Shown: positions 26,449 to 35,117 of the stretch, piece by piece
Position numbering within the stretch: the first letter of the stretch is position 1
Layout: the number at the start of each line of letters is the position of its first letter
Source of the DNA: Oscillospiraceae bacterium
GTDB taxonomy: Bacteria; Bacillota; Clostridia; Oscillospirales; Ruminococcaceae
DNA: 36,412 nt
Reading direction: 5' to 3'
Assembly: GCA_902772105.1 (NCBI GenBank)
Contig: CACXZI010000008.1
Location: 1,696 to 38,107, forward strand
Program-made: the position numbers and the translations under genes
The notes under the pieces: model-generated
What the model saw: only the letters and a program-made list of their open reading frames with translations
Told to the model about the DNA's origin: nothing
Database searches by the model: none

Positions 26449-27744
26449 ATGTTTAAGACTATTTCTAAAATTTTTGGTTCAAAAGAAATACAAAATAAAC
26501 TCTTATTCACTATGTTTATACTTTTAGTATATCGTTTTGGTTCTGCTATTCCTGTTCCTTTTATAGATGCGAAATTTGTTGAAATGGCTGTTAGAAGAAC
26601 GGGTAGTTTTTTGGGTTATTTAGACGTTTTATCTGGTGGAGGTTTGTCTCGTGCGACGCTTTTTGCGATGTCTATTTCGCCGTATATTAATGCTTCCATT
26701 ATAATACAGCTTTTGGGTGTTGTTTTGCCGCGGTTTGAAAAGCTGCAAAAAGAGGGAGAACATGGAAGAAAAAAACTGCTCAAAATGACGAGATATCTAA
26801 CAATTGTTTTGGCGATAGTTCAAGGAGTTTTCTACTACGTTTTGATATATTCAAGTGGAGGACTTCAATATAAAGAGGGAATAGATGGAATTTTTGCTGC
26901 GATTGTTATTGTTGTAACCTTAACAACGGGAACTGCTTTAATTGTTTGGCTTGGAGAACGTGTTAGTGAAAGAGGTTTAGGAAATGGAATATCAATAATT
27001 CTTTTTGCGGGAATTATCTCAAGGGCACCTTCTGCATATGGAAGTTTAAGAGGAATGATACAAAGAGGAGCTGCAGGGCAGTATAAATATTTAACATATG
27101 CATTTTTGGTTGTTTTCACCTTTTTCTTTATGTTAGTTTTGGTTGTTTTAATGCATCTTGCCGAGAGGAGAATTCCAATACAATATGCTAAGAGAGTTGT
27201 TGGAAGGAGAATGTATGCAGGGCAAAGTGCACATATTCCAATAAAGCTTAGTATGAGTGGGGTTATGCCCATAATTTTTGCAAATTCACTTTTAATGGTT
27301 CCTGCTATGATTGGTGGTTTTTTACGGTTTGAGCCTGGGGATTTTTGGTATGGTTTTTTTGCAATTTTTAAATCAACAGCGTGGCAGTATGCGGTTATGT
27401 ATTTTATTTTAATCTTGCTTTTTAATTTCTTTTATGTTTCTATGCAATATAACCCTATCGAAATTGCAAATAATTTGATTAAAAGTAATGGTTCAATACC
27501 TGGAATACGGCCTGGTAAACCAACTTCAACATTTGTTTCTAAAATATTATATAGAATGGCAACGGTTGGAGCTTTGACAATAGCATTTATAGCAATATTC
27601 CCTATTGTTTTCACAAACTTAACTGGAGAGAATATGGCACTGGGTGGAACATCTTTATTGATTGTTGTTGGAGTTGCTTTAGAAACTGTTAGAGTAATAC
27701 AGTCTCAAATAACAATGCAAAAACATAAGGGTTTTCTAGAGTGA
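26449..27744 (+). CDS. secY: Protein translocase subunit SecY
   Basis: SecY is the channel of the Sec translocon in the cytoplasmic membrane. The 431-residue protein shows the expected string of about ten hydrophobic segments. Recognisable parts are FGSAIPVPFID near the start, the plug region with LDVLSGGGLSRATLFAMSIS, GERVSERGLGNGISII, and AERRIPIQYAKRVVGR in a cytoplasmic loop. Its start lies three bases after rplO, so expression is tied to the ribosomal genes. secE and secG are not in the window. Confidence 0.97.
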   Translation: MFKTISKIFGSKEIQNKLLFTMFILLVYRFGSAIPVPFIDAKFVEMAVRRTGSFLGYLDVLSGGGLSRATLFAMSISPYINASIIIQLLGVVLPRFEKLQKEGEHGRKKLLKMTRYLTIVLAIVQGVFYYVLIYSSGGLQYKEGIDGIFAAIVIVVTLTTGTALIVWLGERVSERGLGNGISIILFAGIISRAPSAYGSLRGMIQRGAAGQYKYLTYAFLVVFTFFFMLVLVVLMHLAERRIPIQYAKRVVGRRMYAGQSAHIPIKLSMSGVMPIIFANSLLMVPAMIGGFLRFEPGDFWYGFFAIFKSTAWQYAVMYFILILLFNFFYVSMQYNPIEIANNLIKSNGSIPGIRPGKPTSTFVSKILYRMATVGALTIAFIAIFPIVFTNLTGENMALGGTSLLIVVGVALETVRVIQSQITMQKHKGFLE

Positions 27745-27763
27745 TGAGGGAGAAGGTTTAGTT

Positions 27764-28408
27764 ATGAATGTTTTATTGTTAGGCGCTCCCGGTGCTGGAA
27801 AAGGAACCCAGGCAAAAGAAATTAAGGAAAAGTATAATATTCCAATAATTTCAATGGGAGATATGCTAAGGGAAATGATTAAAACCGATAAAGGGTTGGA
27901 AGAAAAGGTAGTTCCATATATGAAAACTGGAAGGTTAGTTCCAGATGAAGTTGTTGGAGAAATTTTGAAAAAAAGACTTCAAAAAAAAGATTGTGAGAAT
28001 GGGTTTATATTGGATGGATATCCTAGAAATGAAGATCAGGCAAAACTTTTAGATTCTATTGGTGTTAATTTGCAAAAGGTTATTGAAATTAAGGTTAGCG
28101 ATGAAGAAATTCTGAAGCGATTGAGTGGACGTAGGGTTTGTGGAAAGTGTGGAGAAATATTCCATGTAGTTAGTAAAAAACCAAAGGTTGATGGTAAATG
28201 TGATTGTTGTGATTCGAATTTAGAAATAAGAAAAGATGATCAGGAAGATACAATAAAAAAAAGATTAGAAGTTTTTCATAGTCAAACCGAACCACTTGAA
28301 AAATATTATAAAGATAAAGGAATATTTTTTGTTGTCGATGGAGAAAAGAGTTTAAAAGAGGTTAGTGAAATGTTATTTAAATTAATTGGGGAGAAGGGAA
28401 ATGATTAA
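27764..28408 (+). CDS. adk: Adenylate kinase with zinc-binding lid
   Basis: Adk interconverts ATP, ADP and AMP. The 214-residue protein has the P-loop GAPGAGKGTQ (7-16), the AMP site DGYPRNEDQA and the catalytic RLSGRRVC region. Its lid carries four cysteines (126, 129, 146, 149) arranged for zinc, the form common in Gram-positive bacteria. The stop overlaps the start of map by 8 bases. Confidence 0.97.
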   Translation: MNVLLLGAPGAGKGTQAKEIKEKYNIPIISMGDMLREMIKTDKGLEEKVVPYMKTGRLVPDEVVGEILKKRLQKKDCENGFILDGYPRNEDQAKLLDSIGVNLQKVIEIKVSDEEILKRLSGRRVCGKCGEIFHVVSKKPKVDGKCDCCDSNLEIRKDDQEDTIKKRLEVFHSQTEPLEKYYKDKGIFFVVDGEKSLKEVSEMLFKLIGEKGND

Positions 28409-29156
28409 TTTAAGAACTAGAGAAGAAGTAAAAAAAATACAGAAAGCTTGTATAATCTCTGCGAAGGCTTTGGAGTTAGCTGGGAGTATGTGTGAGGATG
28501 GAGTTAATACATTTGAAATAGATGAAGCGGTTAGAAAATTTATAATATCTGAAAATGCAAGACCTAATTTTTTGAATTACAATGGATATCCGAGGTCTTG
28601 TTGTATTTCGGTTAATGACATGGTTATACATGGTATTCCAACAAAAAGAATTATTCTAAAAAGAGGGGATATAGTAAGCATAGATGTTGGGGCCGAGTAT
28701 GATGGATATAATGGAGATAATGCATATACTTTTGTTATTGGAGAAGTTCCAAAAGAAGTGGAAAAGTTTGTGTCGGTTACTGAGAATTCTTTGTATAATG
28801 GAATAGAAAGAGCACTTGAAGGTAATAGAGTTGGTGATATTTCGTTTACAATACAAAATATTATTCAACAACATGGATATTCAATTGTTAGAGAATTTGT
28901 AGGTCATGGAGTTGGAGAGAATTTGCATGAAGAACCAGAAATACCAAATTTTTTGGATGATATTCGATTCAAAGGGCCTCGGTTGGTTGAAGGGATGGTT
29001 ATTGCAATTGAACCTATGACAACAATTGAGCCAACCGAAATAGAACAATGTGAAGATGGATGGGGGATTAAAACTAAATCTAATGTTTTAGCAGCGCATT
29101 TTGAGCATACAGTTTTAATAACAAAACATGGGCCGGTTGCTTTAACTTTGCTTTAG
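28401..29156 (+). CDS. map: Methionine aminopeptidase, type I
   Basis: MAP removes the initiator methionine from new proteins. The 251 residues keep all five metal ligands: Asp95, Asp106, His169, Glu204 and Glu235. Supporting motifs are IDVGAEYDGYNGDNAYTF, GHGVGENLHEEPEIPN and AIEPMTT. The start at ATG 28401 follows GAGAAGGG and overlaps adk. An upstream in-frame TTG is less likely. Confidence 0.96.
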   Translation: MINLRTREEVKKIQKACIISAKALELAGSMCEDGVNTFEIDEAVRKFIISENARPNFLNYNGYPRSCCISVNDMVIHGIPTKRIILKRGDIVSIDVGAEYDGYNGDNAYTFVIGEVPKEVEKFVSVTENSLYNGIERALEGNRVGDISFTIQNIIQQHGYSIVREFVGHGVGENLHEEPEIPNFLDDIRFKGPRLVEGMVIAIEPMTTIEPTEIEQCEDGWGIKTKSNVLAAHFEHTVLITKHGPVALTLL

Positions 29157-29165
29157 TAGTTTAAA

Positions 29166-29408
29166 ATGGAATTAAAATGTGGTATGATAGTAAAGTCGGT
29201 TGCAGGGCATGATAAAGACAGATTTTATTTAGTCGTTAAAATCGAAAAAAATCGAGTTTTTATAGCTGATGGAAAAAGGCGAAAGTTAGCTTGTTTAAAA
29301 GGAAAGAATCCAGTTCATTTAAGAGTTACTAAGAGTGTTGTGGATGTTGAAAAATACAAAACGGATAAAAAAATACGAGAGCTTTTGCACAATTTTAATT
29401 ATGACTGA
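29166..29408 (+). CDS. KOW-domain RNA-binding protein (L14e-like)
   Basis: This 80-residue basic protein starts [20 protein letters not shown] and continues [20 protein letters not shown], a KOW-type fold. Small proteins like it, annotated as KOW-domain or L14e-like, lie between map and infA in many clostridia. The exact role is unknown; a ribosome-associated RNA-binding function is the natural guess. There is no good ribosome binding site, so translation may depend on coupling to map, 9 bases upstream. Confidence 0.85.
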   Translation: MELKCGMIVKSVAGHDKDRFYLVVKIEKNRVFIADGKRRKLACLKGKNPVHLRVTKSVVDVEKYKTDKKIRELLHNFNYD

Positions 29409-29428
29409 AATATTTTAGGAGGATTTAT

Positions 29429-29647
29429 ATGGCAAAGGATGATGTTATTGAAATTGAAGGAAAAGTTGTTGAAGTATTGCCAAATGCAACTTTTAGAGTT
29501 GAGTTGGAAAATGGACATAATGTATTGGCACATATATCTGGTAAACTTAGGATGAATTTTATTAGGATTTTAGTTGGTGATACTGTAACCGTTGAGATTT
29601 CGCCTTATGATATTACAAAAGGTAGAATAACATGGCGGTCGAAATAA
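29429..29647 (+). CDS. infA: Translation initiation factor IF-1
   Basis: IF-1 occupies the A site during initiation. At 72 residues it is full length: [40 protein letters not shown], ending with [16 protein letters not shown] precedes the ATG. Order infA-rpmJ-rpsM is standard. Confidence 0.97.
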   Translation: MAKDDVIEIEGKVVEVLPNATFRVELENGHNVLAHISGKLRMNFIRILVGDTVTVEISPYDITKGRITWRSK

Positions 29648-29668
29648 AATTTTAAGGGGTGAAAAAAA

Positions 29669-29782
29669 ATGAAAGTACGTCCTTCTGTTAAACCACTTTG
29701 TGAAAAGTGTAAAATAATTAAAAGAAAAGGAAGAGTTATGGTTATTTGTGTTAACAAAAAACACAAACAAAGACAAGGATAA
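29669..29782 (+). CDS. rpmJ: 50S ribosomal protein L36
   Basis: A 37-residue protein, [20 protein letters not shown] and then [17 protein letters not shown]. It has the zinc ligands CEKC, a further Cys and the His of the C+ type L36. AAGGGGTG precedes the ATG. It is too short for most gene finders but is unmistakable in sequence and place. Confidence 0.97.
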   Translation: MKVRPSVKPLCEKCKIIKRKGRVMVICVNKKHKQRQG

Positions 29783-29800
29783 ATTTAGGGGGTGTATAAA

Positions 29801-30163
29801 ATGGCGCGTATTGCAGGAGTGGACTTGCCAAGAAAAAAAAGAATAGAGGCAGCATTAACGTATATTTATGGAATTGGACATAGTAAAGCAGTTGAAATAT
29901 TAAAAAATACGGGTGTCAATCCGGATATACGAGTTGAAGAATTAAATGAAGATGATGCTTCAAAGATTAGAACATATATAGATAAAAATATTCAAGTTGA
30001 GGGAAATTTAAGAAGAGAAGTTGGGCTTAATATAAAGAGATTAATTGAAATTAACTGTTATCGTGGGAAAAGGCATAGATTAGGTTTGCCTGTTAGAGGA
30101 CAAAAAACAAAAACAAATGCAAGAACTAGAAAAGGTCCAAGAAGAATTGCAGGGAAAAAATAA
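29801..30163 (+). CDS. rpsM: 30S ribosomal protein S13
   Basis: S13 contacts the P-site tRNA and L5 across the subunit interface. The 120-residue protein begins [20 protein letters not shown] and ends with the basic tail [21 protein letters not shown] take ATG 29801, after AGGGGGTG, rather than the GTG three codons upstream that lies inside the binding site. Confidence 0.97.
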   Translation: MARIAGVDLPRKKRIEAALTYIYGIGHSKAVEILKNTGVNPDIRVEELNEDDASKIRTYIDKNIQVEGNLRREVGLNIKRLIEINCYRGKRHRLGLPVRGQKTKTNARTRKGPRRIAGKK

Positions 30164-30179
30164 ATGAAAGGAGAAAAAA

Positions 30180-30569
30180 ATGGCAGCTATAGTTAAAACA
30201 AGAAGGAAAAAAGTAAAAAAGAATATACAGGTTGGGGTTGTTCATATACAGTCCACATTTAATAATACAATAGTTAGCATAACAGATACTAAAGGGAATC
30301 TTGTTTCTTGGGCTTCTGCAGGAGGGCTTGGTTTTAAAGGAAATAGAAAGTCAACTCCATATGCAGCACAAATGACAGCAGATAAAGCAGCAAAAACCTC
30401 TATGGAGCATGGGCTTAAATCTGTTGCTGTTTTGGTTAAAGGGCCAGGAGCGGGAAGAGAAGCAGCAATTAGAGCGCTTCAATCGGCAGGTTTAGAGATT
30501 AGTATGATAAAAGATGTGACACCAATTCCGCATAATGGATGTCGTCCACCAAAAAGACGACGCGTTTAA
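30180..30569 (+). CDS. rpsK: 30S ribosomal protein S11
   Basis: S11 lies on the platform of the 30S subunit. The 129 residues include [37 protein letters not shown] and the signature end [27 protein letters not shown] precedes the ATG. Confidence 0.97.
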   Translation: MAAIVKTRRKKVKKNIQVGVVHIQSTFNNTIVSITDTKGNLVSWASAGGLGFKGNRKSTPYAAQMTADKAAKTSMEHGLKSVAVLVKGPGAGREAAIRALQSAGLEISMIKDVTPIPHNGCRPPKRRRV

Positions 30570-30590
30570 TAACAAGGAGGTTAAAATTAA

Positions 30591-31217
30591 ATGGGAAGGT
30601 ATATTGGAGCTGTTTGCAGAAGATGTAGAAGAGAAAACAAAAAGCTTTTTTTGAAAGGTGAGAGATGTTATTCAGATAAATGTTCGGTTGATAGAAGAGC
30701 TTATGCACCAGGTCAGCATGGACAAAACAGAAAAAAAATCTCTGAATATGGTCTTCAGCTTCGTGCAAAGCAGCTTGCTAAAAGATATTATGGAGTTATG
30801 GAAAAGCAGTTTTTAAAATATTTTAATTTAGCTGAAAGAAAAGCAGGAATGACCGGTGAAAATCTGTTGAGAATATTAGAGTCAAGGCTTGATAATGTTG
30901 TTTATCTTGCAGGGTTTTCTTCTTCAAGAGTAGAAGCAAAACAACTTATTTTGCATAGGCATTTTTTGTTAAATGGGAGAAGAGTTAACATTTCTTCAAT
31001 TTTGGTTAAACCTGGTGATGTTATTGAAATAGAGCCAGGCAGTAAAAAAAGTCCTAAGTTTAAAGCAATATTAGAAAATTTTTCATCTAAGCCATCTCCT
31101 ATGTGGTTAGAAGTTGATAAGGAAAATGGTAAGATAAAAATTGAAAGATTGTGTAACAGAGACGAAGTGGAACTTGAAATTGAAGAACACTTAATTGTTG
31201 AGTTATATTCAAAATAG
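30591..31217 (+). CDS. rpsD: 30S ribosomal protein S4 (zinc-binding C+ form)
   Basis: S4 nucleates 30S assembly and is a translational repressor in several bacteria. The 208-residue protein keeps four cysteines near the N-terminus (9, 12, 26 and 31), the C+ type. The S4 RNA-binding domain has LESRLDNVVYLAGFSSSRVE and RHFLLNGRRVNI. In Bacillus subtilis rpsD lies apart from the alpha operon; here it sits between rpsK and rpoA, as in most clostridia. AAGGAGG precedes the ATG. Confidence 0.97.
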   Translation: MGRYIGAVCRRCRRENKKLFLKGERCYSDKCSVDRRAYAPGQHGQNRKKISEYGLQLRAKQLAKRYYGVMEKQFLKYFNLAERKAGMTGENLLRILESRLDNVVYLAGFSSSRVEAKQLILHRHFLLNGRRVNISSILVKPGDVIEIEPGSKKSPKFKAILENFSSKPSPMWLEVDKENGKIKIERLCNRDEVELEIEEHLIVELYSK

Positions 31218-31237
31218 TTTATGTTTTAGTTAATTTT

Positions 31238-31273
31238 GCAGTTTTAGTTAAATTTTTAAATTTTTCGAACTGC
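31238..31273 (+). promoter_or_regulatory. Inverted repeat between rpsD and rpoA
   Basis: GCAGTT (31238-31243) and AACTGC (31268-31273) form a 6-bp stem with a 24-base AT-rich loop. It ends just before the rpoA binding site GGAGGGG. It could be an RNA processing or S4-control element. The loop is long and chance cannot be excluded. Confidence 0.3.
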
Positions 31274-31292
31274 CTTACTGGAGGGGTTTAAA

Positions 31293-32249
31293 ATGATAGA
31301 AATTGAAAAGCCAAAGGTAAAGACAAAAAGTTCAAAAGATGATGGAACATATGCAAAGATTATTGTCGAGCCATTAGAACGTGGATTTGGAACAACACTT
31401 GGTAATTCTTTGAGGAGGATTTTGCTTTCTTCTTTGCCAGGATTTGCTGTAACAGCGGTTAAAATTGAAGGTGTTCAGCATGAGTTTAGTGCAATAGAAG
31501 GAGTTAAAGAAGATATAACCGAGATAATTTTGAATTTAAAGTCTTTAGCAGTAAAGCTTCATGGAGAATCTAAAAAGACTGTTTTAATTCAAGCGCAAGG
31601 TGAAGGTGAAGTAACAGCAGGAGATATTGTTGCAGATTCTGAAGTTGAAATTTTAGATCCTGCAATGCATATTGCAACTCTTGACAAATCTGCAAAGTTA
31701 AATATGGAGATTGTTTTAAGCAGGGGAAGAGGATATGTAAGTGCTGAAAAAAACAAAGAAAACAATCTGTTTAACGAAATTGGAATAATTCCGGTTGATA
31801 GTATATATACTCCGGTTAAAAAAGTTAATTATTATGTGGAAAACACTCGTGTTGGGCAGGTTACTGATTACGATAGGTTAATATTAGAAGTATGGACAGA
31901 TGGAACAATTTTAGCACAAGATGCAGTTTCATTAGCTTCTAAAATTTTAAATGAGCATTTAAATTTATTTATTGATCTTTCTCAGGAAGAATATCAACAA
32001 AGCATAATGAAAGATAAGCCAGAAAATATAAAAGAAAAAGCTTTAAAAATGACGTTAGAGGAGATGGAACTTTCGGTTAGATCATATAATTGTTTAAAGA
32101 GGGCAGGAATAAACACAGTTGAAGATTTAACTAATTATAGTGAAGAAGACATGGTTAAGGTTAGAAATTTGGGAAAAAAATCTTTAGACGAAGTAATATA
32201 TAAATTGCGAGGGTTAGGTTATGAATTAAAGAGTGGAATTGAAGAATAA
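31293..32249 (+). CDS. rpoA: RNA polymerase subunit alpha
   Basis: The alpha subunit dimer is the scaffold of RNA polymerase. The 318-residue protein has an N-terminal assembly domain ([20 protein letters not shown]) and a C-terminal domain (about 255-315) with [20 protein letters not shown] and [12 protein letters not shown]. The latter binds UP-element DNA and activators. An acidic linker joins them. TGGAGGGG precedes the ATG. Confidence 0.97.
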   Translation: MIEIEKPKVKTKSSKDDGTYAKIIVEPLERGFGTTLGNSLRRILLSSLPGFAVTAVKIEGVQHEFSAIEGVKEDITEIILNLKSLAVKLHGESKKTVLIQAQGEGEVTAGDIVADSEVEILDPAMHIATLDKSAKLNMEIVLSRGRGYVSAEKNKENNLFNEIGIIPVDSIYTPVKKVNYYVENTRVGQVTDYDRLILEVWTDGTILAQDAVSLASKILNEHLNLFIDLSQEEYQQSIMKDKPENIKEKALKMTLEEMELSVRSYNCLKRAGINTVEDLTNYSEEDMVKVRNLGKKSLDEVIYKLRGLGYELKSGIEE

Positions 32250-32273
32250 AATAAAAAAAAGGGGTGTTTAAAA

Positions 32274-32615
32274 ATGGCAGGAAATAGAAAGCTTGGTAGA
32301 GCAACGGATGTTCGAAAAGCGATGCTTAGGGCAATGGTGACATATCTACTAGAAAATGGGAAAATTAAAACAACATATAAAAGAGCAAAAGAAGTTTCAA
32401 AAGAAGCAGAAAGAATAATAACGATTGGAAAGAATAATAATTTGGCTTCAAAGAGAAGAATTCTTTCATATGTAACTAAGGAAGACATAACGAAAAAGTT
32501 GTTTGATGAAATATCGCCTAAATATAAAGAAACAAAAGGTGGATATACATCAATTGTTAAAATAGGCCCAAGACGTGGAGACGCGGCTGAAATGGCGCTT
32601 TTAAAGTTAGTTTAA
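32274..32615 (+). CDS. rplQ: 50S ribosomal protein L17
   Basis: L17 is a 50S surface protein near the tunnel exit. The 113-residue protein reads AGNRKLGRATDVRKAMLRAM and then VTYLLENGKIKTTYKRAKEV, and ends with IGPRRGDAAEMALLKLV. The N-terminus lacks the usual MxHR start and has MAGNRKLG, a form I associate with Oscillospirales. It is the last gene of the superoperon. Confidence 0.96.
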   Translation: MAGNRKLGRATDVRKAMLRAMVTYLLENGKIKTTYKRAKEVSKEAERIITIGKNNNLASKRRILSYVTKEDITKKLFDEISPKYKETKGGYTSIVKIGPRRGDAAEMALLKLV

Positions 32616-32626
32616 ATATAAAAATT

Positions 32627-32658
32627 GTCGAGCATTTTAAATTGTTTCGACTTTTTTT
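32627..32658 (+). terminator. Intrinsic terminator of the ribosomal superoperon
   Basis: GTCGA (32627-32631) pairs with TCGAC (32647-32651) and a G-U pair extends the stem inward. Seven T follow. It begins 12 bases after the rplQ stop codon. The loop is rather long. Confidence 0.65.
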
Positions 32659-32910
32659 ATGTTTTTGTATTGGTTTGTTATGAATTTGAAAAGATTTATT
32701 GATAAAATTAAATGTGATTTTTATGTTTATTGTGAAATATTAAGTTTTTGTTAAATCTAAATTATTCAGCTTATAAATTTAAGATATTTTTTAAGGTTAT
32801 CATCAGATTTTAATTTTATAAATCAGAACATTTTAGCAAGTTAAATTAAAATTAGTTGAAATATTTTTTTAAGTTATTTTAGGTTTAGTTAAAAAAATAA
32901 GTTTTATAAT

Positions 32911-32958
32911 GTTTATAAAATTGTCAACATAGTGTTTATTGATGTAAACATAGTTTAA
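32911..32958 (+). repeat. 48-bp direct repeat, copy 1
   Basis: This copy differs from the one at 33143-33190 at a single base (T at 32930, C in the other). Both contain TGTTTA-N6-TAAACA, a 6-base inverted repeat, and TTGTCAAC to its left. The two lie 232 bases apart ahead of a consensus promoter, so they may be paired protein-binding sites. Confidence 0.85.
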
Positions 32959-33142
32959 GTTTATATTGTTTATGAAAAATAAAATTTTGGGTTTAGTTGA
33001 TTCAAAATATTTTCTATCACTATATTCTATGCAGATCATTATTAAAATTCAATTTACTTAAAATTGCTTTTATTAAAATTAATTTTGAACTATTAAGTAC
33101 TTTATTAAATAGCTAATTGTAATTAAAAAATTTTTAAAAATT

Positions 33143-33190
33143 GTTTATAAAATTGTCAACACAGTGTTTATTGATGTAAACATAGTTTAA
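33143..33190 (+). repeat. 48-bp direct repeat, copy 2
   Basis: This is the second copy of the element at 32911-32958, 47 of 48 bases identical. It ends 50 bases before the -35 box of the glycosyltransferase promoter, a suitable distance for an upstream regulator. The bases between the copies are not similar to it. Confidence 0.85.
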
Positions 33191-33239
33191 ATTTAAGTGT
33201 TTAATTTTTAATATAAAATTTTCCTAAATAAAAGAATAT

Positions 33240-33268
33240 TTGACAATATGAACTTTTAAAGTTATAAT
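33240..33268 (+). promoter_or_regulatory. Consensus promoter of the glycosyltransferase-rfbA genes
   Basis: TTGACA (33240-33245) and TATAAT (33263-33268) are perfect boxes with the ideal 17-base spacer. The -10 overlaps an ATG at 33267, which rules that codon out as a start. Transcription should begin near 33275. Confidence 0.8.
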
Positions 33269-33317
33269 GAATCGAGGGTTTGTTAAGTTTAAAAATAGAT
33301 TGGAGCTATATCTTCTC

Positions 33318-34181
33318 ATGGAACTTTCTATAATAATAGTTAACAAAGACACTCCAGATATAACAAAAAAAGCAATAGAGTCAGCTTTGCAGACAATTAA
33401 GGAAGTTGAGTTTGAAGTGGTTGTTGTTGATAATTCTAGCTTTAAAGAAAACGTTATAAAACCTTTTAATGAAAAAGTTAAAATTATTAAAAATGTTGTT
33501 AATAGAGGGTTTGGTAATGCTTGTAATATTGGAGTTAGAAATTCATCAGGCGAAATTATTTTGTTTTTAAACTCAGACACAGTTTTGTTTCAAGACACAG
33601 TGGACGTTGCATTTTCTTTTTTTAAAAAGCAAGAAAAAGTAGGGGCTTTAGGGGTTCGACAGCTTTTGGAAAATGGCAAGTTAGATGCTGGATGTAAACG
33701 TGGGTTTCCGACACCTTTGAATTCTTTATATTATTTTTTGGGTCTTAGCAAAATTTTCCCCAATTCAAAAAGGTTTGGAGCATATCAACAAACTTTCATA
33801 GATGAAAAAGATGTGGTTGAAGTTGAATGTATATCTGGAGCATTTATGTTAATTAAAAAGGACGTTTTTAATTTGGTTGGGGGGTTTGATGAAGACTTTT
33901 TTCTGTATGGAGAAGATGTTGATTTGTGCTATCGATTAAAACAAAAAGGGTTTAAAAATATCTATTATGGAAAGGTTTCGTTTTTGCATTATAAAAATAA
34001 AAGTGGAAAAAATGATATTAAAGTTTTAGAAAGTTTCTACAATAGTATGAATATTTTTTATGATAAACACTACAAAAATAAATATCCTTTTGTTGTCTCG
34101 TTTATTGTTAAAATGGGCATTTCTTTAAAAAAGTTTATTGCAAAAATAAGGCTAAAGAAGGTTTTGTCTAAAAATGGTTGA
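33318..34181 (+). CDS. Family 2 glycosyltransferase, WbbL-like (probable rhamnosyltransferase)
   Basis: A 287-residue GT-A fold enzyme. It begins ELSIIIVNKDTPD, with VVVVDNSS for nucleotide binding, NRGFGNACNIGVRNSSGEI, and NSDT (85-88) as the metal-binding DxD-like site. The acceptor region GGFDEDFFLYGEDVDLCYRL (188-207) is typical of WbbL-type enzymes that add rhamnose to lipid-linked precursors. The promoter -10 rules out an ATG at 33267, and GGAG at 33302-33305 precedes the chosen start, although 12 bases away. The next gene overlaps it by 8 bases. The sugar is inferred from family and from rfbA nearby. Confidence 0.85.
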   Translation: MELSIIIVNKDTPDITKKAIESALQTIKEVEFEVVVVDNSSFKENVIKPFNEKVKIIKNVVNRGFGNACNIGVRNSSGEIILFLNSDTVLFQDTVDVAFSFFKKQEKVGALGVRQLLENGKLDAGCKRGFPTPLNSLYYFLGLSKIFPNSKRFGAYQQTFIDEKDVVEVECISGAFMLIKKDVFNLVGGFDEDFFLYGEDVDLCYRLKQKGFKNIYYGKVSFLHYKNKSGKNDIKVLESFYNSMNIFYDKHYKNKYPFVVSFIVKMGISLKKFIAKIRLKKVLSKNG

Positions 34182-35094
34182 AATATTACTCGCAGTATAT
34201 AATGGGGAAAAATTTTTAAAAGAGCAGATAGATTCAATTTTAAATCAGAGTTATAAAGACTTTATATTAACAATTTATGATGATGGGTCAACAGATAAAA
34301 CCGCCTTAATAGTTCGATCATATGTAAAAAAAAACAAAAATATTAAGTTTATTAGAGGGACAAAAAATTCTGGATCTGCGAAAAAATCTTTTTTTAGACT
34401 TTTATCTCTTTCGAAGGAAGATTATGTTGCGTTTTGTGATCATGATGATGTGTGGCATAAAGACAAACTAAAAATTTGCGTTGAAAAGATGAAAAAAATA
34501 GAAGAAGAAAAAGGCAAAATTCCAATTTTAATACATACAGATCTTTTTGTTGTTGATGATAGGCTGAATATAATAGAAAAATCTATGTTTAAAAGTCAAA
34601 ATTTTAGGTTTAAAGAAAAATCTTTTAATAGGCTGTTGGTTCAAAACAATATTACGGGTTGCACAGTTTTAATTAATAAAAGTCTTATAAAACTTTGTTT
34701 AGAGGTTCCAGATGGGGCTATTATGCATGATTGGTGGATTGGTTTGGTTGCGGCAGCGTTCGGAAAAATTTGTTTTTTGAAAAATAAAACTGTATACTAT
34801 AGACAGCATGAAAATAATTGTGTTGGTGCTAAAAAAGCGAAGGGTTTTAGATATATTTTAGATAGGTTTAAAAATAAATCTGAAGTGAAGAAAAATAAAG
34901 ATATGTCATATAAACAGGCAGAAGATTTTTTAAAAAGATATGAAAAAAATTTATCTATTAAGAATATAAAAATATTAAGAAGATATATAAAAATTAAGGA
35001 ATATAAAGGTTTGAAAAAGATTATTTTTTTAATACATGGAGGTTTTTTAAAAGATGGATTAGTTAGAAAATTAGGTCAGTTTTTTTTTGTTTAA
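34174..35094 (+). CDS. Family 2 glycosyltransferase, RgpB-like
   Basis: A 306-residue enzyme starting VEILLAVYNGEKFLKEQIDS, with YDDGSTDKT for UDP/dTDP binding and FCDHDDVWHKDKL. The last is the form of the DxD motif seen in streptococcal Rgp-type rhamnosyltransferases. GAIMHDWWIGLVAAAFGKI and VYYRQHENNCVG also match that group. The C-terminus is basic. Overlap with the previous gene and a poor binding site suggest translational coupling. It probably extends a rhamnose-containing cell-wall glycan; the exact linkage is unknown. Confidence 0.85.
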   Translation: MVEILLAVYNGEKFLKEQIDSILNQSYKDFILTIYDDGSTDKTALIVRSYVKKNKNIKFIRGTKNSGSAKKSFFRLLSLSKEDYVAFCDHDDVWHKDKLKICVEKMKKIEEEKGKIPILIHTDLFVVDDRLNIIEKSMFKSQNFRFKEKSFNRLLVQNNITGCTVLINKSLIKLCLEVPDGAIMHDWWIGLVAAAFGKICFLKNKTVYYRQHENNCVGAKKAKGFRYILDRFKNKSEVKKNKDMSYKQAEDFLKRYEKNLSIKNIKILRRYIKIKEYKGLKKIIFLIHGGFLKDGLVRKLGQFFFV

Positions 35095-35117
35095 TATTAA
35101 GTTGAGGAGGGTTTTAA

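Larger units (their letters stand above)
32659..33239. other. AT-rich intergenic region with a 48-bp direct repeat
   Basis: No gene is seen here. The only clear structure is a 48-base sequence present twice in the same orientation, listed separately. The remainder is low-complexity AT-rich DNA. It separates the ribosomal block from the glycan genes. Confidence 0.7.

Noticed and set aside
33267..33317. Earlier ATG for the first glycosyltransferase
   Set aside because: It overlaps the -10 box of a consensus promoter, so it lies upstream of the transcription start.
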